Source: an uncultured Verrucomicrobiota bacterium (GTDB taxonomy: Bacteria; Verrucomicrobiota; Kiritimatiellia; CAIVKH01). From it: a DNA stretch of 64,000 bases. The DNA lies in the NCBI GenBank assembly GCA_937872895.1, contig CALMUP010000009.1:310001-374000 (forward strand), read 5' to 3'. Below, piece after piece: positions 1-8,575 of this stretch. Positions within the stretch are counted from its first letter, which is position 1. Every line of letters starts with the position of its first letter. A model generated the notes under the pieces. It made no database searches, was not told where the DNA came from, and saw only the letters and a program-made list of their open reading frames with translations. Position numbers and translations under genes: made by a program.

Positions 1-561
1 CCGATGTGGGCGAAAAGCGAGAACCTCATCACCTGGGAACGGATCGGCCCCATGGTGCAGGGGGAGGACAACAAGGACCACATGCTGTTCCCGCGGAAGA
101 TCAACGGCAGGTTCTGCGCCTTCCACCGCCGTCGCCCGAATGTCTGGATCGCCTACTCGAAGGACATGAAAACCTGGCGGGAGGCGGACATGAAGGTGGT
201 CTGCTCCTCGCGCCCCGAGATCGAGTGGGAAGGCAAGTATGTCGGCATGAACGGCGTGCCGATCGAGACGAAAGAGGGCTGGTTGGCCTTCTACCACGCC
301 GCCGACACGAAGCACGTCTACCGCATCGGCGTGATGCTGCTCGACCTGAAGGACCCCTCGAAGGTCATCGCCCGCCCGAAGGCTCCCATCCTGTGGCCCG
401 AGGAGATGTGGGAGATCCGCGGCGATGTGCCGAACGTGGTGTTCAGCTCCACGAACATCCTCGTCGGCGACGAGGTGTGGGTGTACTATGGGGGAGGCGA
501 CCACGTCATCGGACTGGCCACCGCGAAACTGAAGGACCTGCTGGACTTCGTGAAGAGCTGA
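1..561 (+). CDS. GH130 family glycosidase/phosphorylase, C-terminal part (5' truncated by window)
   Basis: The reading frame is open to the left edge, so the N-terminus and probably the catalytic Asp lie outside the window. What remains is the later part of a five-bladed beta-propeller of family GH130. This family phosphorolyses or hydrolyses beta-mannosides (mannosyl-glucose, mannobiose, mannan-derived oligosaccharides). Visible family motifs are an [11 protein letters not shown] stretch, [17 protein letters not shown], and [10 protein letters not shown] followed by [13 protein letters not shown] near the end. No signal peptide can be judged. The gene ends 7 bp before the ABC-importer lipoprotein gene, which suggests one transcript coupling uptake and intracellular cleavage. 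A second GH130 lies at 5661-6623. Exact substrate is not decidable from this fragment. Confidence 0.85.
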   Translation, partial: PMWAKSENLITWERIGPMVQGEDNKDHMLFPRKINGRFCAFHRRRPNVWIAYSKDMKTWREADMKVVCSSRPEIEWEGKYVGMNGVPIETKEGWLAFYHAADTKHVYRIGVMLLDLKDPSKVIARPKAPILWPEEMWEIRGDVPNVVFSSTNILVGDEVWVYYGGGDHVIGLATAKLKDLLDFVKS

Positions 562-568
562 CCCGCAC

Positions 569-1867
569 ATGACCGTCCTCCGCTCCATCCTCGCCGCCTG
601 TGCGCTGGCCGCCGTCCTCGCCGGATGCGGTCCGCGCCCGGTGGACGATGGGCGCACCGAGGTCCGCTGGATGGTCCCGGTCCGCTGGGACCGCCCGTTC
701 ATCGAGGACTTTGTGCGACGCTTCGAGGCCGACCACCCCGATATCCGCGTGAAGGTCCTCTGGGTCCCGGCCACCCAGTACCAGACCAAGTTCAAGACCC
801 TCGCCGCCGCCGGCCAAGCCCCCGACCTCGTGGAATGCGGCGATGTCTGGATCGCCTACATGCTCCCGTTCATGTACGACGTGACTGAACTGGTGGAACG
901 CGACCGCGCGGAGATCGGCCTCGATGACTTCTTCCCCGAGGTGCTCTCCGCCTGCCAGCACGAGGGCCGCTATTACTTCCTCGCCGCCGGCATGAACGTC
1001 TCGCTGCTCTACTACAACAAGTCCCTGTTCGACCGCGCCGGCGTGGCCTATCCGACCGACCAGTGGACCTGGGACGATTACATCGCCGCCGGCAACAAGA
1101 TCATGGAGCTGCCCGATGCTGGCCGCGGCGGGGTCTGGGGCGGTGACGTGGAGACCGGCTGGTGGGGCGAATGGCTGATCTTCGTGCGCCAGGCCGGAGG
1201 CACCATCTTCAACGAGGACCTGACCCGTTGCGTGCTCGACTCCCCCGAAGCCATCGCAGGCCTCGCCATGTACCATGACCGCATCTTCAAGCATGGCTTC
1301 GCCCCCGCACCCGGCTACGGCCCCGATAACCAGTTCGCCTCCGGCAAGGTCGGCATGTGGTACGGCGGACACACCGAGAAGTGGAAGACCTACAACGCCA
1401 TTCCCGGACTCGACTGGGATGTGCAGGTCCTGCCCATCGGCCCGAATGGACGCGAGGGCGGCGAGATTGCCATCCGCGCCTACGGCATCACCCGGACCAG
1501 CCGGAACCCCGAGGCCGCCTGGACACTGATGAAGTACATGGTCGCCCCGGAACACATCCGCGAGAACGTCCAGCGCGGCGGCCTGTCTGTCCGCCGCTCC
1601 GTGGCCGAGGAATTCCTGCGCCGCACCGACGGCCAGACCCGCCCGCACAACATGGCCGCCGTCTACCAACAGATCCGCTATGCGCTCCCGCTGCCCCGCT
1701 CGACCGACTACATCGAGTTGTCCTTGAACATCATCCAGCCGGAAATCGACCGGATGATCCGCGGCGACCTGACCCCCGAGCAAGCCGCCGCGAACGCCAC
1801 CCGCGCCGCCAACCGCTTCCTCGACGTCGTCGGATCCCGCCGCCACCTCGGAGATGCGAAACCATGA
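569..1867 (+). CDS. ABC sugar importer, extracellular solute-binding lipoprotein (family 1)
   Basis: 432 aa. The N-terminus is a lipoprotein signal peptide with a lipobox ending in LAGC (Cys20), so the mature protein should be membrane-anchored and extracytoplasmic. The body has the features of family 1 sugar-binding proteins: an early FEADHPDIRVKV strand-turn, a central YYNKSLFDRAGVAYPTD motif, and a late GYGPDNQFASGKVGMWYGGH segment. It would capture an oligosaccharide and deliver it to the two permeases that follow. It starts 7 bp after the GH130 gene and overlaps the next gene by an ATGA, so translation is coupled. The substrate is inferred from neighbours (mannoside-active enzymes), not from the protein itself. 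Confidence 0.92.
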   Translation: MTVLRSILAACALAAVLAGCGPRPVDDGRTEVRWMVPVRWDRPFIEDFVRRFEADHPDIRVKVLWVPATQYQTKFKTLAAAGQAPDLVECGDVWIAYMLPFMYDVTELVERDRAEIGLDDFFPEVLSACQHEGRYYFLAAGMNVSLLYYNKSLFDRAGVAYPTDQWTWDDYIAAGNKIMELPDAGRGGVWGGDVETGWWGEWLIFVRQAGGTIFNEDLTRCVLDSPEAIAGLAMYHDRIFKHGFAPAPGYGPDNQFASGKVGMWYGGHTEKWKTYNAIPGLDWDVQVLPIGPNGREGGEIAIRAYGITRTSRNPEAAWTLMKYMVAPEHIRENVQRGGLSVRRSVAEEFLRRTDGQTRPHNMAAVYQQIRYALPLPRSTDYIELSLNIIQPEIDRMIRGDLTPEQAAANATRAANRFLDVVGSRRHLGDAKP

Positions 1868-2763
1868 AGCTGCACCGGGAACGCCTGCGCGAAGGCATCT
1901 GGTTTTTCCTGATGGCCGGTCCGGCCCTGCTCGGATTCCTGTTCCTCGTGCTCGGCCCCATGCTTTATTCGTTCTACCTGAGCTTCACGTCGTACAATGT
2001 CGTCGATCCGCCGCGCTGGGTGGGGGCGGAGAACTACCTGTACCTGATCCAGGACGATCCGGCCTTCTGGCCCTCGGTGAAGGTCACACTGATCTACGCG
2101 GGCGTGCAGATCCCGCTGTCGCTGATGATCGCCCTCGGCATCGCCCTGCTGCTGAACAACCAGGTCAAGGCCCTCGGCGCGTTTCGCACCATCTTCTACC
2201 TGCCGTCGCTGCTGCCCGCCACCGCCTCGGTGGTCATCTGGATCTGGATTTTCCACCCGAACTACGGCCTGCTGAACGAGCTGCTTTCGAAATTTGGCAT
2301 CGCCGGTCCGGCCTGGCTGAACTCCACGACCTGGGCGCTTCCCGCGCTGATCATCATGACCCTCTGGTCGTTCGGCGGCGCGATGATCGTGTTCCTCGCC
2401 GGGCTGCAGGGCGTGCCGCGCGGGTTGTACGAGGCGGCGTCGATCGATGGCGCGAACGCGTGGCACCGCTTCCGCCATGTCACCCTCCCGATCCTCTCGC
2501 CGGTGATCTTCTTCAACCTCGTGATGGGTGTGATCGGTGCGATGAAGGTCTTCGACCAGGCCTATGTGTTCGGAGCGGCGATGGACAAGGTCCCCGGTGG
2601 CCCGGCCCGCGCCACCCTGTTCTACGTGCTCCACCTGTTCCAGACCGCGTTCAACTACTTCCACATGGGCCTGGCCAGCGCGATGGCCTGGATGCTGTTC
2701 GCGGTGATCGCGCTGCTGACCTGGCTGAACTTCCGCCTCGGCAGGAAATGGGTGCACCACTGA
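1864..2763 (+). CDS. ABC sugar importer permease, MalF/UgpA type
   Basis: 299 aa, starting at the ATG that overlaps the stop of the binding-protein gene. It is a polytopic inner-membrane protein: a first hydrophobic segment (WFFLMAGPALLGFLFLVLGP), then the typical SFYLSFTSYNVVDPPRWVGAENY periplasmic loop in which family members present N-terminal sequence to the binding protein. The cytoplasmic EAA loop that docks to the ATPase is visible as LYEAASIDGANAWHRFRHVT followed by LPILSP. Length and motif order match MalF-like CUT1 permeases. It pairs with the MalG-type permease that begins 2 bp downstream. Confidence 0.93.
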   Translation: MKLHRERLREGIWFFLMAGPALLGFLFLVLGPMLYSFYLSFTSYNVVDPPRWVGAENYLYLIQDDPAFWPSVKVTLIYAGVQIPLSLMIALGIALLLNNQVKALGAFRTIFYLPSLLPATASVVIWIWIFHPNYGLLNELLSKFGIAGPAWLNSTTWALPALIIMTLWSFGGAMIVFLAGLQGVPRGLYEAASIDGANAWHRFRHVTLPILSPVIFFNLVMGVIGAMKVFDQAYVFGAAMDKVPGGPARATLFYVLHLFQTAFNYFHMGLASAMAWMLFAVIALLTWLNFRLGRKWVHH

Positions 2764-2764
2764 T

Positions 2765-3610
2765 ATGGAACGCCGCTCCGTCATGCAGAACATCGTCCTG
2801 TACGGCTCGCTGGTCGGCGGCTCGTTCATCATGCTCATCCCGCTGGCCTGGATGATCGTGACCTCGCTGAAGACCTTCCCCGAAGCCATGGCCGATCCGC
2901 CGGTGTGGATCCCGGAAACGCTCCAATGGGAAAACTACCGCACCGCCTTCCGCGATTTCCACTTCATCGCCTACCTGCGCAACTCGATCTTCATCACCGC
3001 GCTGAACGTGGTCGGCACGCTGTTCAGTTGCACCATGGCCGCCTATGCCTTCGCCTGCCTGAACTTCCGCTACAAGAACCTGCTGTTCGGCCTGCTGATG
3101 GCCGGCATGATGCTGCCCGGACAGGTGACCATCATCCCGCTGTTCATGCTCTACGCGGAAATCGGCTGGGTGAATACCTACCTGCCGCTGATCGTTCCCG
3201 CCTGGCTCGGGGCGAATGTGTTCGGTATCTTCCTGCTCCGGCAGTTCTTCCTGACCATCCCGCGCGACTACATCGAGGCCGCACGCATCGACGGCGCGAG
3301 CGAATGGACCATCCTCTGGCGCGTCTACGTCCCGCTCTCCACGCCCGTGCTGATGACGGTGACCGTGTTCACGTTCATGGGCTCGTGGAACGACCTGTGG
3401 GGACCGCTGATCTTCCTGCACGAGGAAAGCATGTACACGATGCCGATCGGACTGCTCAATTTCATCGCCATCGCCGGACAGGCCCAGGGCACGCCGTGGC
3501 AACTGGTCATGGCGGTGAGCACGATCATGGTCATCCCGATCATCGTGATCTTCTTCCTCGCCCAGCGCCGCTTCATCGAAGGCATCGCCTCGGCCGGCGT
3601 GAAGGGGTGA
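2765..3610 (+). CDS. ABC sugar importer permease, MalG type
   Basis: 281 aa, second CUT1 permease. It has an N-terminal membrane helix, the LNFRYKNLLFGLLMAGMMLP region, and the EAA loop IEAARIDGASEWTILWRVYV followed by LPLSTP-like residues (here PLSTPVL). The C-terminal AQRRFIEGIASAGVKG is the usual MalG-family ending that contacts the ATPase. It begins 2 bp after the upstream permease and closes the importer operon. No ATP-binding subunit follows: the next gene is a DUF2264 protein. The importer therefore probably borrows a shared MsmK/UgpC-type ATPase encoded elsewhere. Confidence 0.93.
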   Translation: MERRSVMQNIVLYGSLVGGSFIMLIPLAWMIVTSLKTFPEAMADPPVWIPETLQWENYRTAFRDFHFIAYLRNSIFITALNVVGTLFSCTMAAYAFACLNFRYKNLLFGLLMAGMMLPGQVTIIPLFMLYAEIGWVNTYLPLIVPAWLGANVFGIFLLRQFFLTIPRDYIEAARIDGASEWTILWRVYVPLSTPVLMTVTVFTFMGSWNDLWGPLIFLHEESMYTMPIGLLNFIAIAGQAQGTPWQLVMAVSTIMVIPIIVIFFLAQRRFIEGIASAGVKG

Positions 3611-3664
3611 ACGGTGAGGTTTCTTTATTCGGGTTTCGGTTGATGCCATTCATCGAAGCTCATG

Positions 3665-3738
3665 AACCACGGATCAACACGGATGAAATCGGATAAAACG
3701 ACCGAAACATCCGTGTTTATCCGTGTTGATCCGTGGTT
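3665..3738. repeat. Inverted repeat with perfect 20-bp arms (ACCACGGAT family)
   Basis: Left arm 3665-3684 and right arm 3719-3738 are exact reverse complements over 20 bp (AACCACGGATCAACACGGAT). The interior also contains degenerate CGGAT/ATCCG units, so the whole 74 bp could fold into one long hairpin. It lies between the importer operon and the DUF2264 gene, where it may stop or separate transcription, although no U-tract follows. A related element with diverged arms and about 230 bp between them is at 44335-44621. This is a dispersed intergenic repeat, not a gene. Confidence 0.9.
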
Positions 3739-3756
3739 GTAGATTCCGGATTTATC

Positions 3757-5664
3757 ATGCCCCAACGAAAATCCCTTCCCGGCATCGACCTCGCGGACCG
3801 GTCCGACTGGTTCCGGCTCGCGCCGCACCTGCTGGCCCCGTATCTCATGGCCGTGGAATGCGGGGTGGGGGTGGCCGATGGCGACCTGCCGATTTCCGGC
3901 TCACGTCCGTTTGCCCGCTGGTACGAGAGCCTGGTCCGTCCGATGTCGCTTGGCGCACCGCTGCTCGCCGGTGCCGGCGGGCCGGTGTGGGTCGAGCTTC
4001 CCGATCGCCGTCGGGTCGATCTCGCCGCGTGGTACCGAGCCCAGCTGATCGAAGGCGCCCGGTCCTGGACCCCCGCCGTGCGCGGCATGGACCAGACCAT
4101 CGTCGAGACCTCGCTGCTCACCGTCTGTCTCAACGTTGCACGCAAGCAGCTCTGGGATCCACTGCCCGACGAGGCCAGGCAGGGCTTGGCCCGGTGGATG
4201 GACGCGGTTTCACACCAGCTCACCGTGGACATCAACAACTGGAACCTGTTTCCCGTCATCACCCAGCTCGGTCTGCGCCACCTCGGCATGCCGCACGACC
4301 AGGATCTCGTCGACGAACTGCTGGCCTCCGTGGAAAAGTTCTACCACGCCGATGGCTGGTACGCCGATGGCTACTACCGGCAGTTCGATTACTACGTACC
4401 CGAGGCAATCTACCTGTTGATCATCGCCGCCTACTGGGATGGCCCCGGCGAATTCCGCGACCGCATCTTCGCGCGTGCCGCCGCCTTCGCCCGTGACTAC
4501 GCGCTCTTCTTCGATGCCGACGGCCGCAACATCGGCTATGGCCGCAGCCGCAGCTACAAGTTCTCCGCCAGCTTCTTCTTCGCCATGTGCGCGTGGGCCG
4601 GTGTCCCCGGCGTCGATCCGGGCCGGTGCCGGTCCATCATCGCCCGGAACATCGGCTGGTACCTGCGGCAACCCCTGTTCGCCGCCGACGGGCGTCTGCT
4701 TGGCGGATTCGGCTACGCCAACGAGCGCGTCGATGAAGTGTACATCGGCCCGAGCAGTTGCGCGTGGGCGTTCCAGTCCTTCCTGCCCATGGCCCTGCCG
4801 GCCACGCATCCGTTCTGGACCGATCCCGAACCGGAACGTCAGCGCGGCATGCAGCGATTCATGCCCGCGCCGAAATTCATCGTCACCGTGGATGACACCG
4901 GACGTAACGCCACGCTCTACAACGGCGGCAGCCACCACCCGTTCGACTTCGGCGGTCACGCCGCCAAGTACGGCAAATTCGCGACGTCGAGCCACTTCGG
5001 GATCAACCTCGCTGACCCCGTTTCCGCCAGCTTCGACCACATGATCTGCCTGCGGGTGCCCGGCGGGGAGCAATGGAGCCACCGGTACCGGTTCGAGATC
5101 CTGCCCGACCATGGCGATTGGCTGGTTTCCCGTCACCAGCCGTTTGAAGGCGATGCCGCCAGCGTCATCACCACAGCGCTGCGGGTGAGGGGAGCGTGGT
5201 GCGTGCGGCTGCATCTGCTCCAGCTTGCGCGCGCCTACGACGTGCGCGAAGGCGGGACGCCCGTGCAGCCGATGCCGGATCGCGATGATGAGAAACCCGT
5301 GGCGGAGCGAAGCGATTCGTCAATCGTCATGCGCGGGGAAAACGGCATCGGCGCCGGTTGGTGTCTGCACGGGATGCTTACGTCCGGCATGACCGACCAC
5401 GTGAATAACAACCTGCTGCACCGGCGGGTCTGGACGCCGGTGTTGGAGGGAACGCGCGATGCAGGCACACATCTGATGGCGACCGCGTGGTGGGCGGATG
5501 TGGATGCCACAACGGCCACGCCCATTCCGCCGCGCGTCGAGATGGCGGGGAACCAGTGTACGCTGACCTGGCCCGATGCCACCCGCGAGTCCATCCTGCT
5601 GCCTCCATGGAACGGCGCGCCGCTGACCATCATCGCCGGCGGCGGGCGCGCCCGCTCCACCTAA
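3757..5664 (+). CDS. DUF2264 domain protein (probable glycan-active (alpha/alpha) barrel enzyme)
   Basis: 635 aa from ATG 3757; an upstream in-frame start at 3733 would begin inside the inverted repeat and is not used. The N-terminal half matches DUF2264: repeated helical segments with PFARWYESLVRP, a DINNWNLFPVITQLGLRHLG motif, and GWYADGYYRQFDYYVPEAIY followed by an aromatic GYGRSRSYKFSASFFFAM stretch. The C-terminal half is beta-rich. No signal peptide is seen, so it is probably cytoplasmic. DUF2264 has no settled reaction; its neighbours (sugar importer, GH130) and its fold argue for a role on imported oligosaccharides. It converges on the minus-strand GH130 gene, overlapping it by 4 bp. 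Confidence 0.8.
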   Translation: MPQRKSLPGIDLADRSDWFRLAPHLLAPYLMAVECGVGVADGDLPISGSRPFARWYESLVRPMSLGAPLLAGAGGPVWVELPDRRRVDLAAWYRAQLIEGARSWTPAVRGMDQTIVETSLLTVCLNVARKQLWDPLPDEARQGLARWMDAVSHQLTVDINNWNLFPVITQLGLRHLGMPHDQDLVDELLASVEKFYHADGWYADGYYRQFDYYVPEAIYLLIIAAYWDGPGEFRDRIFARAAAFARDYALFFDADGRNIGYGRSRSYKFSASFFFAMCAWAGVPGVDPGRCRSIIARNIGWYLRQPLFAADGRLLGGFGYANERVDEVYIGPSSCAWAFQSFLPMALPATHPFWTDPEPERQRGMQRFMPAPKFIVTVDDTGRNATLYNGGSHHPFDFGGHAAKYGKFATSSHFGINLADPVSASFDHMICLRVPGGEQWSHRYRFEILPDHGDWLVSRHQPFEGDAASVITTALRVRGAWCVRLHLLQLARAYDVREGGTPVQPMPDRDDEKPVAERSDSSIVMRGENGIGAGWCLHGMLTSGMTDHVNNNLLHRRVWTPVLEGTRDAGTHLMATAWWADVDATTATPIPPRVEMAGNQCTLTWPDATRESILLPPWNGAPLTIIAGGGRARST

Positions 5665-6623
5665 CGGCACAACGCCAGCAGATCATCGACCTTTGCGGTC
5701 GCAAGGCACTCGACGGTGTCGGCGGCGCCGTAGTAGATCTTCACCTCGCCGTTGTCCTCGAGGATCAGGCCGCCCGGGAACAGCACATCGCCGCGGTAGC
5801 CCTCGCGCTCGTAAGGTGTGTCCGGGGTCATCAGCGGTTCGCGGTACATGCCCTTGATCTTCCAGGGCTCATCAAGGTCGAGCAGCATCAGGCCGATGGT
5901 ATAGACCTTGTGCCACTGGGGATGCCAGGCCGGGATCTCGCGGGATGGGTCGATGTGCACGGCGTGGAACAGGGTCAGCCAACCCTCGCGCGTCTTCACC
6001 GGGGGTGCACCGGGGCCGATCTTCGAGTTCACCCAGGGTACCTGTTCCGAACCGAGCACGAGTTGGGTGTTGCCCCAGTAGGCGCCGTCGGGCGAGTCGG
6101 AAAACCAGAGGTCGAACGCCTCCGGCGCGCCGCGGCCGTAGATCGGGAAGGGACGCTCGAGGCGCATCAACTTGCCATCGCGGCGTTCGGGGAAGATCAC
6201 CATGTTCCGGTTGTCCGGGGCGGACAGGCTCAACACCTCCCAGCGATCGAAGTCGTCGGTCACCGCGATGCCGCCGCGGATGCCGTGGCGCGTATCCACC
6301 GCGAAGCACAGGTAGGCGCGGTCGTCGACCACGGTCACGCGCGGGTCATAGGCGCGGATCACTTCGCCATCCTTCCATTCAATCCACGGTTTCGGGGCGG
6401 GTGTCCAGGTGATGCCGTCGTGCGACCAGGCCACGCCGATGTTGGTGCCGGCGAACACCGTGCTGCCGGGGGTGCCGCCATAATCGTTGCGGAAGACCAT
6501 GACATAGCGGTCCCGCCATTTCGCCACACCGGCGTTGAAAACCAGGGTGGCGGGGTAGGGCAGGTCGGATGCCTGGAGGACGGGATTGCCGGGATGGCGA
6601 CGGATGCACGGATGGGTTTTCAC
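5661..6623 (-). CDS. GH130 beta-mannoside phosphorylase/hydrolase
   Basis: 320 aa, full length for the family. Motifs in order: HPGNPVLQASDLP at the start, FNAGVAKWRDRYVMVFR, the YDPRVTVVDDRAYLCFA segment whose Asp (about residue 93) aligns with the family's catalytic proton donor, EGWLTLFHAV, YTIGLMLLDLDEPWKI, and GDVLFPGGLI with VKIYYGAAD at the end. There is no signal peptide, so it should act on imported beta-mannosides in the cytoplasm. The gene follows the XylR-type regulator by 7 bp on the same strand and probably shares its transcript. Phosphorylase versus hydrolase activity cannot be settled by eye. Confidence 0.92.
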   Translation of the reverse strand: MKTHPCIRRHPGNPVLQASDLPYPATLVFNAGVAKWRDRYVMVFRNDYGGTPGSTVFAGTNIGVAWSHDGITWTPAPKPWIEWKDGEVIRAYDPRVTVVDDRAYLCFAVDTRHGIRGGIAVTDDFDRWEVLSLSAPDNRNMVIFPERRDGKLMRLERPFPIYGRGAPEAFDLWFSDSPDGAYWGNTQLVLGSEQVPWVNSKIGPGAPPVKTREGWLTLFHAVHIDPSREIPAWHPQWHKVYTIGLMLLDLDEPWKIKGMYREPLMTPDTPYEREGYRGDVLFPGGLILEDNGEVKIYYGAADTVECLATAKVDDLLALCR

Positions 6624-6630
6624 GGGGTAC

Positions 6631-7818
6631 TCACTTCGATTGACGGTAGTCGGTCGGCGTCATGCCGGTTTCACGTTGGAACGTCTTGTTCAGGTGGCGG
6701 GCATCGCTGAAGCCGCAGGCCAGGGCGATGGCGAACGTCTTGTCGTCGGTCTCCTTCAGCAGGGCCTTCGCCCGCAGGATGCGCAGCCGCGTGATCTCGT
6801 CCATGATCGTGCAGTTCAGATGCTGGCGGAATAAGGTGAACAGCAGGCGGCGCGAGATTTCCGAAGCCTGCACCACGTCCTTGATCTGGATCGGTTCCAT
6901 GAAATGTTCCCAGATGAAGGTCAATGCGCGCGAGACATGCAGGTTCTTGATGGCGATCACCCCAGTGCTCTTGCGCAGTACCACGCCCTTGGGCGGGATG
7001 CGGACGGGCTGGGCGGGGGCCTTCTCCCCGTTCAGCAGGCGGTCGAGCAGGGCTGCCGCCTCGTAGCCGTGACGGAACCGGTCGGTATCCACGCTGGTCA
7101 GCGGGATCACCCCCAGCTCGCTGGTGATCGGATCGTTGTCGGCCCCGACCACCGCCACATGTTCCGGTACCGGGATGCTGGCCCGCTCGCACGCCATCGC
7201 GACCTCGCTCGCCGAGACATCGTACTGGCCCATCACGCCCACCGGCTTGGGCAGCGCAGCGATCAACTCCGCCAGATGGGCGAGCCGCCGCTCCCCGCGG
7301 CGACAGACCCGTGGGGCGCTGGTCATGTCGAGATGATGGAATTTCTTGCCGGCCTTCTCCACGGCCCGACGGAATCCCGTCATTCGGTCCTCCTCCACGC
7401 GGCCGGCATAGGCCTGGTAATAGGCGAAATCGGAAAACCCGCGCGACAACAGATGTTCCGCAGCCATCCGTCCGATCGCCTCGTTATCCAGCACCACCCG
7501 CGGGAGCTTCGTCCCGTTCTCCGCGCGAAGATCAACCACCGGAACCCGCTTTCGCAGCAGGTAGGCCAGGTCCGTCTCCAGCTTCTTGGGCAGGGACACC
7601 AGTACGCCGTCACAGCGCCAGTGCAGCGGGATCTCGCGGGTGTGACCGGCCATGTCGTTGAGGATCCAATGGGCCTCGCGGGCATACGCCGCCACACCGC
7701 GGTTCACCTCGTAATCATACCAGCCCAGCGCCAGCAGGATGCGCCGTCGCACGCTCCCGGATGGCCGTACCGCCGTGCGTGCCCGCGCTTTCCCTTCAGG
7801 TATTCGCGATTTGTTCAT
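6631..7818 (-). CDS. XylR-type regulator (periplasmic-binding-like sensor plus AraC-type DNA-binding domain)
   Basis: 395 aa from ATG 7818. That start lies 6 nt after a -10-like hexamer; the longer frame to 7854 runs through the promoter. Residues about 25-280 form a LacI-like ligand domain ([19 protein letters not shown], then [40 protein letters not shown]). The last 100 residues are an AraC double helix-turn-helix with [20 protein letters not shown] and [11 protein letters not shown]. This matches the sugar-responsive XylR architecture. It heads an operon with the GH130 gene and is divergent from the prepilin/GH38 operon. Its own promoter spacer contains a TGCAC(N)GAAA motif shared with three surface-protein genes, so it is a candidate controller of the locus. 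Confidence 0.88.
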   Translation of the reverse strand: MNKSRIPEGKARARTAVRPSGSVRRRILLALGWYDYEVNRGVAAYAREAHWILNDMAGHTREIPLHWRCDGVLVSLPKKLETDLAYLLRKRVPVVDLRAENGTKLPRVVLDNEAIGRMAAEHLLSRGFSDFAYYQAYAGRVEEDRMTGFRRAVEKAGKKFHHLDMTSAPRVCRRGERRLAHLAELIAALPKPVGVMGQYDVSASEVAMACERASIPVPEHVAVVGADNDPITSELGVIPLTSVDTDRFRHGYEAAALLDRLLNGEKAPAQPVRIPPKGVVLRKSTGVIAIKNLHVSRALTFIWEHFMEPIQIKDVVQASEISRRLLFTLFRQHLNCTIMDEITRLRILRAKALLKETDDKTFAIALACGFSDARHLNKTFQRETGMTPTDYRQSK

Positions 7819-7824
7819 GAACCC

Positions 7825-7854
7825 ACTATGCACAGAAACGCATTGGAATGGCAA
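7825..7854 (-). promoter_or_regulatory. Predicted promoter of the XylR-type regulator, leaderless geometry
   Basis: On the minus strand TTGCCA (7849-7854) is followed by an 18-bp spacer and CATAGT (7825-7830). Only 6 nt separate the -10 hexamer from the ATG at 7818, so transcription would begin at or next to the start codon. The spacer contains the reverse complement of TGCACAGAAACGCAT, suggesting direct control at this promoter. Confidence 0.55.
7829..7843. promoter_or_regulatory. TGCAC(N)GAAA motif, copy in regulator promoter
   Basis: TGCACAGAAACGCAT closely resembles TGCACCGAAACGGCAT at 28374-28389 and the TGCACGAAA elements at 16433 and 21759. It sits between the -35 and -10 of the XylR-type regulator gene, a position typical of autorepression. 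The assignment as that regulator's binding site is an inference from shared occurrence. Confidence 0.45.
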
Positions 7855-7884
7855 GTATTGGTATCAAATAATGTTAATATCCGT

Positions 7885-7914
7885 TTGGCCATCTCGGCGC
7901 ATCCGGGGTAGGGT
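7885..7914 (+). promoter_or_regulatory. Predicted promoter of the prepilin/GH38 operon
   Basis: TTGGCC (7885-7890), 18-bp spacer, TAGGGT (7909-7914), then 7 nt to ATG 7922. The -10 is a weak match, but the geometry is the same near-leaderless arrangement seen at other genes of this window. No Shine-Dalgarno sequence precedes this ATG. Confidence 0.4.
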
Positions 7915-7921
7915 CGTATCC

Positions 7922-8542
7922 ATGAAGAACAGGTTGATCGGTCGTCGTGGTGGTGGTCAGGCCTTCACCCTGGTGGAGTTGCTGGTGGTAATCTCCATTC
8001 TTGCCATCCTGCTGGCCCTCGTGTTGCCGGTGACCATCGGGGCGCGAAAAAAAGCACATACGGCAAGTTGCGCCAGCAATCTTCGTCAGTTGGGCATGGC
8101 CATGCTGACCATGATCCAGCAGCGGGAGGGTTGGTTGCCTGCTCGAGCGCCCATCCCCTCCGCGCAGGAGGATCCCGCCGACTGGACCTGGTACCTCAGC
8201 AACGAGACGGAGGCGAAGGATCCCGACTTGTTCGTGTGCCGCCTCAATTCCCACCGAGCCTCGCAGAAGCGACCGGGGCCGGCCACCAGCTACATCATCC
8301 ACGCCGGGCTGCGCGACCGTGGCGGCCCGCTCTCGGCGGTGAACTACCGGCCCTTTTCCCAGACCGGACTGCTGATCGATGGCCGCGAGAACGGCTGGTT
8401 GAAGGAGGATCAGCGCACCCGTATCGGTTTCATCCATCCGAAGGATACCGCGAACATCCTGTACCTTGACGGACGGGTGGGGGTGTTCTCCTCCAACAGT
8501 CCGATGGAAGCCTTCTTTTTCAACTACGCAAACGTTCCCTGA
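7922..8542 (+). CDS. Prepilin-like protein with type II secretion N-terminal methylation motif
   Basis: 206 aa. The N-terminus is a class III signal: a basic leader ([11 protein letters not shown]), then [20 protein letters not shown], the cleavage/methylation site plus hydrophobic helix of pseudopilins. A conserved [12 protein letters not shown] follows. Near the C-terminus [19 protein letters not shown] resembles the H-X9-DG signature of a large PVC-group family (here with 10 residues between His and Asp). Such proteins are abundant in Lentisphaerota and Planctomycetes and are often placed next to carbohydrate enzymes and AraC/XylR regulators; their function is not settled. It leads a run of glycosidase genes and is divergent from the XylR-type gene. 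Confidence 0.85.
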   Translation: MKNRLIGRRGGGQAFTLVELLVVISILAILLALVLPVTIGARKKAHTASCASNLRQLGMAMLTMIQQREGWLPARAPIPSAQEDPADWTWYLSNETEAKDPDLFVCRLNSHRASQKRPGPATSYIIHAGLRDRGGPLSAVNYRPFSQTGLLIDGRENGWLKEDQRTRIGFIHPKDTANILYLDGRVGVFSSNSPMEAFFFNYANVP

Positions 8543-8575
8543 TTTCACCAATCACCCCGCAAGGAGATGGCCCCG

